A stretch of 64,000 bases of DNA from Clostridiales bacterium CCNA10 (GTDB lineage Bacteria; Bacillota; Clostridia; Oscillospirales; Oscillospiraceae): NCBI GenBank assembly GCA_003573975.1, contig AP018533.1, forward strand, positions 1,178,001-1,242,000. Reading direction: 5' to 3'. The notes under the pieces were generated by a model, which saw only the letters and a program-made list of their open reading frames with translations, was not told where the DNA came from and ran no database searches. Below are positions 51,756-60,607 of this stretch, piece by piece (within the stretch, counting starts at the first letter, position 1; every line of letters starts with the position of its first letter). The position numbers and the translations under genes are program-made.

Positions 51756-53379
51756 GGCTCTGCTCCTTTCTGCGGTGCGGCTCGTCCCGGCGCAAAATCT
51801 GGTCGATGTTCCGCTTGACGGTCTGCAACTCCTTGAACCGCTGTTTCTGTTCGTGATAGGTGTTATACAGGCCGTCTTTCTCGGAGATAAGCTGCTCGAT
51901 CTCGGCCTGCAACGCTTTCCGGGCGGGCAGCTTGGTAATGCCATGCGCCTTGAAATACCGGGCTGCTGCGTCGGCTATGATAAAATCGCTCTCATGGGCC
52001 TGCCGGTATGCGGCGCGGGCTTTCTCGGATTTCTGTGCCCGCAGCCCGTCGCGGGCGGCCTTGGTCTGGGCGTAGGCCAACACCTGCCGCTGCAACTTCT
52101 TTTTCCCTTGCAGCTTCGTTTCCAGTGCTTTCAGTTCGCCGCTGGTCTGGCGCATTTTCTGATAGGCGGTGTCAACGGCGGCTTCTAACTGCTCCGGGGA
52201 AGTAAAGCCGTATTGCTGGTAGACGGACAGCGTTTTGGCGGCCTGCTTCAGATTGTGTATCTTCGCCCAGCGTTCATAGCCCCGGCCTTTGCCCTCGGCC
52301 ATTTTCTGCTCAATGTCCACAAGCCGCTGCACTCCGTCCTGTTTCGGGGCGGCTATCTCGGCTCTGGCAACCTGCAAGCGGTCTTTTATGGTGCGTGGGG
52401 GATCGGGGGATCTGGCTGGCGCTTCGGCTGCTCTGGCGGCGTTTTGCTCTAAAACGGCAAAGACAGCGGCGCGGTCAAAATCGTCGCCCAGCTTCCGGGC
52501 GGTAATTGGCTTTGTCCTGTCCGGCGTGAGGTAGGAAAGCCGCCCCCGGCTCTCCTTGACGGTCACACCCTCCTGCAGCAACAGAGAGGAAAACTCGTCA
52601 AAGCTGGCGGCGGTGGCAAGGGCTTTCCGTAGGGTCTGCCGCAGCTTCTCCTTGTTCGTTTCAAACTTGGTCTGCCGGGGCGTGATACTATCGGCAATCA
52701 TGGGGGCGTTCTGCTTGTCCAGCGCGGCCTGTCCCTTTTTCTGCGCCCAATACTCCCGGTCGGTGACGCGGTTCTTGCTGCCGTTCAAGAGGTCGATTTG
52801 ATAAAGCCCCTCCCGGTGGCACATCTCCATGACTTCGGATTTGAAGTAGCGCAGGGCAGCGTCGGTACATCGGTGCTTGCAGCCGACTTTCGTATCGGCC
52901 GGCCTGTCCATGTAGGGCAGGAACGGCACTTCCTCAATCCGCAGGCTGTTTATGACGATATGCACATGAATGTTGCCGCTGTGGTTATGCCCGTCCGGGT
53001 GGGTGCAGACAAGGGCCTGGTGGCCGGGAAAATGCTCTTTACAGAATTGTTCCCCCAACGCCTGCGCCCGGTCTACGGTCAGGCCGTTGTCCGGCCCGTC
53101 CCGCGGGTCAAAGCTGATGATGTAGTGGTGGCTTTTCACATCTTCCCGCCGCTGGTTTTTCTGATAGCGGAGATTGGCCCGCATACACGCAACGGCAAAA
53201 TCCTCCCCGTCGCAGTTCAGCGTGGACAGCCGGTAGTCCTCGCGGGGGATAAGCCTGCCGGTTTCATCAAGGACGGGCTTCATGGTAAACTCGTCATGCT
53301 CAAAGAGAAGATATTGCTCGGCGGCTCCGTAGTCGGCGTTTTTAGAGTTGATATGCTTGAGTGTTGCCAACCGCGTCAC
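51745..53379 (-). CDS. Relaxase (MobA/VirD2-type mobilization nuclease)
   Basis: A 544-residue relaxase. The histidine cluster HNHSGNIHVHIVINSL is motif III; the early Tyr in the segment NADYGAAEQYLLF is the likely nucleophile. The C-terminal half is a long coiled coil (LKALETKLQGKKKLQRQV). It nicks oriT in conjugative transfer driven by a helper element. The GTG start at 53379 overlaps the end of MobC by 38 bases; it lacks a strong ribosome site and probably depends on coupling. Confidence 0.9.
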   Translation of the reverse strand: MTRLATLKHINSKNADYGAAEQYLLFEHDEFTMKPVLDETGRLIPREDYRLSTLNCDGEDFAVACMRANLRYQKNQRREDVKSHHYIISFDPRDGPDNGLTVDRAQALGEQFCKEHFPGHQALVCTHPDGHNHSGNIHVHIVINSLRIEEVPFLPYMDRPADTKVGCKHRCTDAALRYFKSEVMEMCHREGLYQIDLLNGSKNRVTDREYWAQKKGQAALDKQNAPMIADSITPRQTKFETNKEKLRQTLRKALATAASFDEFSSLLLQEGVTVKESRGRLSYLTPDRTKPITARKLGDDFDRAAVFAVLEQNAARAAEAPARSPDPPRTIKDRLQVARAEIAAPKQDGVQRLVDIEQKMAEGKGRGYERWAKIHNLKQAAKTLSVYQQYGFTSPEQLEAAVDTAYQKMRQTSGELKALETKLQGKKKLQRQVLAYAQTKAARDGLRAQKSEKARAAYRQAHESDFIIADAAARYFKAHGITKLPARKALQAEIEQLISEKDGLYNTYHEQKQRFKELQTVKRNIDQILRRDEPHRRKEQSHER

Positions 53380-53740
53380 CTACTTTCTTGAGGACTTCAT
53401 ACTTGAGGACGGCAAGGTCGGATATGGCGGCGCGTACCTCGCCGGAAAGGGTGTTGTAGGGTACGCCGTATTCGTTCAGATACCGGGCAATCTGATTGAG
53501 GTTGCCGCCGATCCTGCCGTACTCGGCTGTCAGCTTCCCGACAGCGGAAAGCAACTCGTCATTGACCGACGACACATGGACAACCGGGCGTATGGTCGCC
53601 CGCCGTATCGCCTGCCGGAGAAATTCGGACTGGCTGATACCATAGGGCGCAAGCCGCGCTGTGAAGTCGGCATACTCATCTTCGGACAGCCGGGTTTTCA
53701 CAACGCGGCTGCGGTGGGGCGTGTTGTATTTCTTTCGCAT
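53342..53740 (-). CDS. mobC: Relaxosome accessory protein MobC
   Basis: A 132-residue protein: ribbon-helix-helix-like start VVKTRLSEDEYADFTARLAPYGISQSEFLRQAIRRA and the MobC signature IGGNLNQIARYLNEYG. It binds oriT and aids the relaxase. The ATG follows AGGAGGTCACACC. It overlaps the relaxase start, and lies just after the likely oriT region. Confidence 0.88.
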   Translation of the reverse strand: MRKKYNTPHRSRVVKTRLSEDEYADFTARLAPYGISQSEFLRQAIRRATIRPVVHVSSVNDELLSAVGKLTAEYGRIGGNLNQIARYLNEYGVPYNTLSGEVRAAISDLAVLKYEVLKKVGDAVGNTQAYQL

Positions 53741-54163
53741 GGTGTGACCTCCTTTCTCGCCCGTAAGGGCGCATGAGCAGGGTTTGGGGAAGGCACTCCC
53801 CAACAAGTTTCCCGCGAGGGGCAAAACTGCAGAATTGCGGATTTTGGCACCGTGGTAGAAACTTGCTCTCCGTGACTGCAAACTTTCTCTCACTTCCGTC
53901 CGCCACTTTTTTGGAAAACTGCAACCACAAAAGTTTGTTTCTCTTTTTCTGCTACTACTAATCCTGTAAAGGGCATTCCTGCCCGCTTTCGCTAAAATGA
54001 CACCGGACGCAGTGGTTTCTACCCGGTGTTGGAGAAATCCTTTCTCTTTGCCCTCTACTACGGGTAAATGCTCCAAATGCCAAACACCAGGGCAGAAAAA
54101 TTCCCTCCTCGCTTACTACTACAACCGGCAGGGGGCAAAATGGCCGGGAGCGGAGCCGGACAA
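53741..54163. other. Gene-free region before mobC, candidate oriT
   Basis: About 420 bases without a convincing gene between the mobC start and the terminator of the minus-strand HTH gene. It holds the inverted repeat TTGGGGA-AGGCAC-TCCCCAA (53784-53803), close to mobC, and several poly-pyrimidine tracts and repeats (TACTACT and CTTTCTC). Origins of transfer usually lie next to mobC and contain such a repeat beside the nick, so this is the best candidate in the element. Confidence 0.45.
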
Positions 54164-54200
54164 CAAAAAAAGCAGTAAATCTTTTTCAAGACTTACTGCT
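54164..54200 (-). terminator. Terminator of the HTH gene
   Basis: AGCAGTAA and TTACTGCT arms (54171-54200), followed on the minus strand by seven Ts. It separates the regulatory pair from the mobilization genes. Confidence 0.7.
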
Positions 54201-54237
54201 TTCGCTGGCCGCGTCGGTGGCGGCTGGTATTCAGTTT

Positions 54238-54450
54238 TTATGACTTGTCCGGTGGTTCGTCAAGCCGGAACTTGAATTGACAGTCAATTAACCGCTGCTT
54301 TACATAGTCCTCCACCTCGGCGTTGACCTGCCCGTTCACTTTTGAGAAATAGCGGATATATCCGGCGTAGTGGAGCAGGACAGCGTTCACGGCTTCTGGG
54401 TCGCCCTCACGGGCTTTGAGGATTGTTTCATAGGGGAGAAGTCTACTCAT
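54238..54450 (-). CDS. Helix-turn-helix protein (Tn916 ORF8-like)
   Basis: A 70-residue protein with the ALLHYAGYIRYFSK and NAEVEDYVKQRLID segments of the HTH_16 family, as in the small regulator near Tn916 orf7-orf8. It starts inside the end of the sigma-like gene (8-base overlap). It probably regulates the element's transfer functions. Confidence 0.8.
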   Translation of the reverse strand: MSRLLPYETILKAREGDPEAVNAVLLHYAGYIRYFSKVNGQVNAEVEDYVKQRLIDCQFKFRLDEPPDKS

Positions 54451-54865
54451 ACCGGCTCACCCCCATTTCTTCGCGTAGCCGCTGCAAGGCAAGCTGGATA
54501 TGCCGCCCCGCTGTGCTGCGTGACCGGCCAATACACGCGCCGATCACGCGCTGCGGCTGGCGCAGAAAGTAATAGCGCAGGATTTCTTCCCGCGTCTGCT
54601 CCGGCAAAACAGAGATCGCGTCGGCAAGGGCGGCGTTGCAGAGCAGGACGGTCTGACCGCAGACGGTAAATGGGTATTCCTCGTCCGGCTCCGACGCGGC
54701 AAACTGGACAAACTTCTCGTTCATCAGATAGTCAAGGGAAACTTGCCGTTCCCATTGCCGTTTAAGCTTCAAAATCTTGTCCAAGGCGGCACAGCGGATA
54801 ACAGTCTTGCAAAAGGCGTTGTACCTGCGCTGGATATATTCTTGATAGGCTATCTGGTCGGTCAT
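54443..54865 (-). CDS. Sigma-70-family-like factor of the element (Tn916 ORF7-like)
   Basis: A 140-residue protein with a region-4-type HTH near the C-terminus: TREEILRYYFLRQPQRVIGACIGRSRSTAGRHIQLALQRLREEM. The N-terminus fits region 2. It should direct RNA polymerase to mobile-element promoters. The ATG at 54865 follows AAAGGGG. Inverted repeats between it and the methyltransferase (GTCAACGG...CCGTTGAC at 54956-54997) may be its target or a terminator. Confidence 0.78.
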   Translation of the reverse strand: MTDQIAYQEYIQRRYNAFCKTVIRCAALDKILKLKRQWERQVSLDYLMNEKFVQFAASEPDEEYPFTVCGQTVLLCNAALADAISVLPEQTREEILRYYFLRQPQRVIGACIGRSRSTAGRHIQLALQRLREEMGVSRYE

Positions 54866-55036
54866 GGAAATTCCCCTTTCTGAATAATAGTGCGGGGCGG
54901 TGGCACTTCTTGCTGTCGCCCCTTGATTGCCTACCAGCAAAGGCGGGCGGGGCTGTCAACGGCTGCGCATATGCGCCGTTCATCTTGACCGTTGACTGGC
55001 TCGGCTGGGTTTGCTATTTACCCGACAAACTTGAAT

Positions 55037-55804
55037 TTATTTTAAGCTATCACGTTTTACCTTCTTAAGCCTTACTATCATTACCATAGGAATTTCTTTG
55101 TTGGTTTTAAAACATTCTTCATAAAATCCATCAATGACAAATCCAGCTCTAAAACAAAGGTTAAAAATATCTTGTATGGAACGATGATAATAAATCTGCT
55201 CTTTCGGTTGCCCTTCAATCGCTATATCATAGTAACTGTGCGGTGTCATATATTTTTCAGTCAACGTGACAAAACAAGGGTGTTGCGTTGCAAAGACAAA
55301 AATTCCGCTTTCCTGCAACAGTTCATAAACAGCCATAAGAAGTGGTTCAATATCCGTAATATCCATAATTGCCATATTAGAAACTGCTTTCGTAAAGGCT
55401 CGATTTCTTTTTAATTCTAATATACTTTTTCTATCGGTCGCATCCGCCACACAAAATTCAATTTGTTTTGCATATTGTGATTGCCGTCTTTTAGCCAATT
55501 CTATCATTTTTTTGCTGTAATCAAAAGCGACAACCGAAGCGCCTCTTTGTGCAAGATACGAAGAATAATTTCCATTGCCACACGCAATATCCAAAATGTA
55601 ATCCGCAGGATTAGGAGATAGAAGTTCCGTTACTTTGGGACGCACTACCTCTCTGTGAAATTCATTAGATTCGTCACCCATTGCATTATCCCAAAATTGT
55701 GCGTTCTCCTCCCAGATTTTTTTACTTTCCTCTGTTCCCATGTTCTCTCCCACTCCCCAAATTTGCTTTTTTGCTTCCATTAAATCTTCCTTACTATATT
55801 CCAT
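55037..55804 (-). CDS. Class I SAM-dependent methyltransferase
   Basis: A 255-residue methyltransferase with motif I ILDIACGNGNYSSYLA near residue 70, acidic motif II VVAFDYS, and motif IV VSNMAIMDI. The substrate is not known. It is markedly A-T-rich compared with the rest of the element and lies 50 bases after tet(W), so it probably travelled with tet(W) as a unit. It begins at the ATG at 55804 with GGAGGGT ahead. Confidence 0.83.
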   Translation of the reverse strand: MEYSKEDLMEAKKQIWGVGENMGTEESKKIWEENAQFWDNAMGDESNEFHREVVRPKVTELLSPNPADYILDIACGNGNYSSYLAQRGASVVAFDYSKKMIELAKRRQSQYAKQIEFCVADATDRKSILELKRNRAFTKAVSNMAIMDITDIEPLLMAVYELLQESGIFVFATQHPCFVTLTEKYMTPHSYYDIAIEGQPKEQIYYHRSIQDIFNLCFRAGFVIDGFYEECFKTNKEIPMVMIVRLKKVKRDSLK

Positions 55805-55854
55805 TGTTACCCTCCATAACTTCTGATTGTTGCCGTCTTGACGATTATGTATCT

Positions 55855-57774
55855 TTACATTACCTTCTGAAACATATGGCGCACCTTGTCCAGGCGGCTG
55901 TTTGGACGGCGGGGCTGGATGACCGGCTGACCGACAGCGGCCTGATATCCTTTCAGCTCTGTAAGGCATACGCTCCGCCCGTTGGTGTAAAAGGCCAGAT
56001 CAGTACGGTATGCCTGTATACAGCGGGCGGGAATCTCGCCAGTAAAGACAACTTCATCCTTTTTTACCTGGGCCGTTTCGATGGTGGCACAGTATTTCGG
56101 TGCATCATGATAAGCCCTGGAAAGGTATTCCTGGGGCGCATAGAGGATGAAGGAGAGATAAGGTTCCAGCAGCTGCGTCCCCGATTCCTTCAATGCCTGT
56201 TCCAATACAATCGGGGCCAATGAGCGGAAGTCCGCCGGCGTGCTGACCGGACTGTAATAAAGCCCGTATTCAAAGCAAATCTTACAGTCCGTTACGTTCC
56301 AGCCGAACAAGCCCTGCTCCAGCCCGTAACGGATACCATCCCTGACAGCGTTTTGAAAACTCTGGTTCAAGTATCCCAGCGAAACCCGGCTCTCGTATTG
56401 TACACCGGAGCCAAGCGAGAGTGGTGTAACAGACAGTCCTATGGATGCCCAAAACGGGTTGGGCGGCACCTCGATATGGATGGTGTGGCTGGCTGCTTTG
56501 AGCGGCCGCTCCATATAAATGACGGAGGGTTCCTTTACCACTGTTTCAAGCTTGTATTTTTCCGACAGCAAAGCGGAAACAACCTCCAACTGCACCCGGC
56601 CCAAAAAAGAAAGAATGATCTCATGGGTGATGGAATCCACTTCGCAACGCAAAAGCGGGTCAGTATCCGCAAGTTGCGTAAGAGCGTCCAGCAGCCGTTC
56701 TCTTTGCGCTGCCGTTTTCGGCGCAATCGTCGTCCGCAGCATGGGGAGGGGGTCCTCGCGCCACCTTTTACGAGGGAGCCGGGTTTGGTCCCCTAATACA
56801 TCGTTTAACCTCACGCTGTCGCTGGGAAGGATAACAATTTCACCCTGATAAGCGGTGTCTGTCCGAACAATTTCCCCTTTGGATGGAATACGCATCTCTG
56901 TGATTTTCAGCTTTTCTCTCCCGGCCAGGGCCACCGTATCCCGCAGGCGCAGCGTTCCGCTGTATAACCGTAGATAGACACGCCGCTGGCCGCAATCGGT
57001 GTACTCAACCTTGAAAACGCTGCCGCATAGGGCGGCGCCCCCCTGTTCCCCAATCGGTTGGAACAGCCCTGTCACCGCATCCATCAACGGTTGAATGCCA
57101 AGGCCATTTTTGGCGCTGCCATGATAGACTGGGAACAGGGAGGCGTCTTGAACCCGCTGCTGTTCCTCCCGCGCAAGTTTTTCCCGGCTGATTGGTTCTC
57201 CTGCGATATACTTTTCCAATAATTCATCGTTATTTTCGATGACCGCATCCCATGCTTCTATGTCGGTATTTTCCTCCAGGACTATTTCCGGGGACAGCGA
57301 CACCGTCTGCTTGATGATAATATCGGCGGAGAGCTTATCCCGAACAGACTGAACCACGCTCTGCAAATCAACGCCAGCCTGGTCGATCTTGTTGATAAAG
57401 ATAACGGTGGGAATGTTCATTTTCCGCAGGGCATGGAACAGAATACGGGTCTGGGCCTGCACGCCATCTTTAGCGGAGATCACCAAGATGGCCCCATCTA
57501 AAACAGCCAAAGAGCGGTACACCTCCGCCAAAAAATCCATGTGGCCGGGCGTATCCACAATGTTAACTTTACATCTGTGCCACTGGAAGGAAGTGACTGC
57601 CGCTTGAATGGTAATCCCACGCTGCCGCTCCAAAAACATGGTGTCCGTCCTCGTTGTCCCTTTTTCGACGCTCCCCGGTTCTGAAATGGCTCCGCTGGCA
57701 TATAGCAGGCTCTCCGTCAAGGTCGTCTTTCCAGCGTCTACATGGGCAAGAATTCCAATATTGATTATTTTCAT
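55855..57774 (-). CDS. tet(W): Tetracycline resistance ribosomal protection protein Tet(W)
   Basis: A 639-residue translation-factor GTPase. The sequence matches Tet(W) as I remember it over nearly all its length: [18 protein letters not shown] (P-loop), [12 protein letters not shown] (G3) and NKIDQ (G4). It binds the ribosome in place of EF-G and removes tetracycline. A few residues (for example the C-terminal HMFQKVM rather than HMFSKIT) differ from what I recall, so an exact allele or a mosaic is open. Length is the usual 639. It confers tetracycline resistance on the carrier. Confidence 0.95.
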   Translation of the reverse strand: MKIINIGILAHVDAGKTTLTESLLYASGAISEPGSVEKGTTRTDTMFLERQRGITIQAAVTSFQWHRCKVNIVDTPGHMDFLAEVYRSLAVLDGAILVISAKDGVQAQTRILFHALRKMNIPTVIFINKIDQAGVDLQSVVQSVRDKLSADIIIKQTVSLSPEIVLEENTDIEAWDAVIENNDELLEKYIAGEPISREKLAREEQQRVQDASLFPVYHGSAKNGLGIQPLMDAVTGLFQPIGEQGGAALCGSVFKVEYTDCGQRRVYLRLYSGTLRLRDTVALAGREKLKITEMRIPSKGEIVRTDTAYQGEIVILPSDSVRLNDVLGDQTRLPRKRWREDPLPMLRTTIAPKTAAQRERLLDALTQLADTDPLLRCEVDSITHEIILSFLGRVQLEVVSALLSEKYKLETVVKEPSVIYMERPLKAASHTIHIEVPPNPFWASIGLSVTPLSLGSGVQYESRVSLGYLNQSFQNAVRDGIRYGLEQGLFGWNVTDCKICFEYGLYYSPVSTPADFRSLAPIVLEQALKESGTQLLEPYLSFILYAPQEYLSRAYHDAPKYCATIETAQVKKDEVVFTGEIPARCIQAYRTDLAFYTNGRSVCLTELKGYQAAVGQPVIQPRRPNSRLDKVRHMFQKVM

Positions 57775-57812
57775 GTGATTGTCCTCCCTTTACAGCCCCA
57801 AAGGGCATAAAA

Positions 57813-57847
57813 ATCCCCAGCAGTAAAATACTTTTACCACTGGGGAT
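57813..57847 (-). promoter_or_regulatory. Attenuator hairpin of tet(W)
   Basis: Near-perfect arms ATCCCCAG-TGGTAAAA and TTTTACTGCTGGGGAT followed on the minus strand by TTTTT, just before the gene. It has the form of the tet(M)-type attenuator: in tetracycline, stalled ribosomes on the leader let transcription pass. Confidence 0.85.
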
Positions 57848-57878
57848 TATAAGTTGCGGACATACACATATACAGCAT
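57834..57878 (-). CDS. Leader peptide of tet(W)
   Basis: A 14-residue reading frame, MLYMCMSATYNPQW, whose stop falls inside the attenuator stem. This matches the leader-peptide layout of tet(M) and tet(W). Its translation is presumably coupled to the attenuator. Confidence 0.85.
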   Translation of the reverse strand: MLYMCMSATYNPQW

Positions 57879-57932
57879 ACACCTGTTTGTGATTGCTGTT
57901 TTTGGGGATATGTCAAAATTGATAAGGCAAAA

Positions 57933-58060
57933 GTATTCTTAAATTGGGTACAAAAAACTAAGCCCCTACAAAAGGAGCTATCATAATCCTTTGTTCCCAC
58001 TATTTGATTATAGTTTTATTTAAGAATACCTTGCCGCATATTTTTTACTCCTTTTCTGGA
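57933..58060 (-). promoter_or_regulatory. Upstream control region of tet(W)
   Basis: GTATTCTTAAAT (57933-57944) and its complement (58018-58029) form a large stem, and a 7-codon frame MRQGILK (58016-58039) with AGGAGT ahead precedes them. The same pieces stand before tet(M) in Tn916. They may add an anti-attenuation step. The rest of 58061-58433, near the right end, holds no gene I can support beyond the fragment at 58136. Confidence 0.65.
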
Positions 58061-58135
58061 TTAAATCATTGTATCACATCAGTTTTAGGAAAGCAAGTAC
58101 CTAAAAGAAATTTTTCTTCCCCTTATATGTAACAA

Positions 58136-58339
58136 TCATACCGGCTTCCTAGCGTTCAGAATGTTTTCTGCTGTCTGCTGTGGTGTTTGGTTGGAATTGT
58201 CCAACCAAAAGCCGATCCGTGGTGTTGTCTGCATTTTACTAAATACAAATTCAATGTATACAGAAAGATATAAGGAGTGGGAGGGATTCCGCCGTAGTTG
58301 GCATTGTAGGAAAATCCAAAAGTTTAGATTTTCCCACAA
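58136..58339 (-). pseudogene. Possible kinase/ATPase C-terminal fragment
   Basis: A 67-residue frame, with GFWLDNSNQTPQQTAENIL resembling the end of a small P-loop kinase-like protein; the Walker A part is missing and the first half is A-T-rich with no ribosome site. Likely a truncated leftover at the right end of the element. The family assignment is weak. Confidence 0.25.
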
Positions 58340-58433
58340 TGCTTATCTTTTGGTCTTTGGTTCGGAATAGTGTAGTGCTGGCGGTCTATCTCTTGTTTTC
58401 GGTTGCTTGCTTCCTTACCGTACATGAGCATTC

Positions 58434-59114
58434 TATGCCGGAGCCAAACAGGTGGTGCCAGAGGACGGCGTCAATTTGAACCGAGCCTTCCCCGGCGATT
58501 CTGCGGGCAGCCTTTCCGCTCGATTGGCCTTTGCTCTGGAAACGGCTTTGTACCCGGAAGCCGATTTGCTGGCTGATCTCCACAGCGGAGACTGCAACGA
58601 GGCGCTTCATCCATTGGTGTTCTTCCCCACAGCGGGGGAGGAAATGGTCAACCAAGTCTCCCTGGCCGCCGCCAAGGTCCTGACTGTACCCTACCGGGTA
58701 CGTTCCACTGCGAAGAACGGACTTTACAGTTGGGCGGTGCAGAGGGGCGTTCCCGCCCTGCTGATTGAGCGGGGCGGTCAGGGGCTGTGGTCTGAACAGG
58801 AGGTGGACGCCTGCTGTGAGGATGTCCGCTCCCTGCTGCGACATCTGGAGATTATGCCCGGAGGGAACCCGCCGCGGGATCAGCTGGAAATCACAGAAAC
58901 CTTCTATGCGGAAGCTGAGTCGGAGGGATTTTGGTACCCGGCAGTAGGTTTAGACCAACAGGTCCGAAGGGGAGAACTGCTCGGACATCTGGAGACGCTG
59001 TCCGGCCACCGCTTACAAGAGGTTCGGGCCGAGTTTGACGGCATTGTCCTTTACTACACAATCGCCCTGGGCGTCCGGGCGGGAGATCCGCTGATCGCAT
59101 ATGGCCATCCGTAA
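58434..59114 (+). pseudogene. AstE/aspartoacylase-like protein, C-terminal part
   Basis: The frame continues from the insertion: YAGAKQVVPEDGVNLNRAFPG, then ADLLADLHSGD with the third zinc ligand His, and a catalytic Glu in LLIERGGQG. A beta-barrel C-terminal domain follows. Joined with 47006-47263 it forms a complete protein. A GTG at 58452 could start translation of this part, but without the N-terminal zinc ligands it is probably inactive. It overlaps the MATE gene by 14 bases, so before the insertion it was co-transcribed with it and with nik. Confidence 0.85.
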
Positions 59115-60438
59115 GGAATTCTGGCGGCTGGCCTGGCCCGCCGCGGCAGAGGGACTGTTGCTGATGCTGCTCACCGCCGCCGACCTGCTGATGGTTTCCT
59201 CTCTGGGAAACACAGCGGTGGCGGCGGTCAGTTTTTTTTCCCAACCCCGTATGGTGATCCTCTGCGTAACCCGCTCCTACTCTGTTGCACTGAGCGCCTA
59301 TGTTGCCCGCCGGCGCGGCGAGGATCCGGATGAGTCCCTGACCGCCTGTTCCCGCGCTTCGCTCATGCTGGGGTGCGGTCTCTCGATACTGCTCCTGGTC
59401 GGGACCTGGATTGGAGCCGGCCCGCTTCTACAACTGGCCGGTGCACAGGATGACTATATCAGCTTGGCGTTGCGGTATGCCTTTCCCGCCCTGGTGAGTC
59501 TGGCATTCTCCGGGCCGGCTATTGTCCTTCACGGCATCTTGGCGGGGCTTGGCGATACCAAAAGCGTGCTTGTGTCCAATGTGCTGGGCAACGGAGTCAA
59601 TGTCGTCTTCAATGCGCTGCTGATCTACGGCCTTGGTCCATTCCCCAAATTGGGAGTTTTTGGCGCCGGGCTTGGAACCGCTATCGGTGCTGGCGCTACG
59701 CTGGCCTATACGCTGGCGCTTTTCTTACGGCGGCGGCATCCGGCCACTCTGCGGGGCAGAGGGGACTGGCTGCCGGGACGGGAATACCTCCGCTCCCTGG
59801 CTCCCCTTGCCGCGGGCACGTTCCTGGAGCAGGCGGCGGAACGGTTCGGGATGTTCACATTCTCCAGCCTGGTGGCGGATCTGGGCACAGTGGCGCTAAG
59901 CGTCCACAACATCTGCGGGAGCCTGTGCGACATTTACTATAGCTTCTCCCAGGGGCTTGGGAAGGCCAGCTTGGTTCAGGCAGGCCAGGCGTTGGGCTCT
60001 GGACGGACGTGCAATCTGAAACGGATCGGGGCGGTGTCCCGCCGGGCGGCGCTGTGGACTGGGGGTGCGGCCACGCTGATCTATTTGCTGCTCCGGTCGC
60101 CCTTGCTTCGGTTCTACCACTTGGAGGGCAATGACCTGGCTCTGGGCTGTGAGATCATGATCTTTGTGGCTGCTGTCAACATTCCGGAGGCATGGGCTAT
60201 GGTCCATGCGGGGCTGCTCCGTGGCTTGGGGCATACCAGTTTTGTGGCCCTCTATTCTCTCATCAGTATCGCGGTGGTGCGGCCGATCCTTACCTTCTTT
60301 CTGGTTTATGAACTTGGTCTGGGATTATACGGAGCATGGATTGCCCTTACTCTCGATCAAGCAACAAGAGCGGTATGTTCCATGCTGGGAGCGCAGCAGA
60401 CGATTCGTACCAAGATGAAGGATGGCTCAAATTCATAA
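59101..60438 (+). CDS. MATE-family efflux protein
   Basis: A 445-residue membrane protein with about twelve helices in two similar halves. It starts MAIRKEFWRLAWPAAAEGLLLMLLTAADLLMVSSLG and carries the family FSQPRMV and LAGLGDTKSVL segments. MATE proteins export drugs or organic compounds with H+ or Na+. It overlaps the acylase gene by 14 bases, so it was the last gene of the nik operon; the insertion has probably cut it off from its old promoter. The substrate is unknown; export of a metallophore is a possibility. Confidence 0.88.
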   Translation: MAIRKEFWRLAWPAAAEGLLLMLLTAADLLMVSSLGNTAVAAVSFFSQPRMVILCVTRSYSVALSAYVARRRGEDPDESLTACSRASLMLGCGLSILLLVGTWIGAGPLLQLAGAQDDYISLALRYAFPALVSLAFSGPAIVLHGILAGLGDTKSVLVSNVLGNGVNVVFNALLIYGLGPFPKLGVFGAGLGTAIGAGATLAYTLALFLRRRHPATLRGRGDWLPGREYLRSLAPLAAGTFLEQAAERFGMFTFSSLVADLGTVALSVHNICGSLCDIYYSFSQGLGKASLVQAGQALGSGRTCNLKRIGAVSRRAALWTGGAATLIYLLLRSPLLRFYHLEGNDLALGCEIMIFVAAVNIPEAWAMVHAGLLRGLGHTSFVALYSLISIAVVRPILTFFLVYELGLGLYGAWIALTLDQATRAVCSMLGAQQTIRTKMKDGSNS

Positions 60439-60607
60439 TCTCCTTGATACTATTGTAGCGTCCTCATATAGATTTTTCTATTACCATAGATATCGGGCGC
60501 AATGAGATTGCAAATCATTCACCGGTTCCTTCAGGCTTAGGAGCAAGCCGAGAGCTGGCGGCTGTCTTTCTTCCTGCCTCCTGGCTTTTTCGGTCCGGCG
60601 TGTTCTC

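Larger units (their letters stand above)
47261..58437. mobile_element. Mobilizable element with serine recombinase, tet(W)
   Basis: About 11.17 kb inserted in the acylase gene. TATG occurs once at each junction (47261-47264 and 58434-58437), as expected for a serine recombinase with a short core; the restored target reads GCTTATGCCGG and the acylase frame is closed again. It carries recombinase, TnpW, DnaC-like and replication-initiator proteins, Cys-rich VLP protein, relaxase and MobC, regulators, a methyltransferase and tet(W). No type IV secretion genes: it is mobilizable, not self-transmissible. The exact ends are my reading. Confidence 0.85.

Noticed and set aside
55855-57774. Housekeeping elongation factor G
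   Set aside because: Sequence is Tet(W)-like over its full length, with leader peptide and attenuator, and lies in a mobile element.
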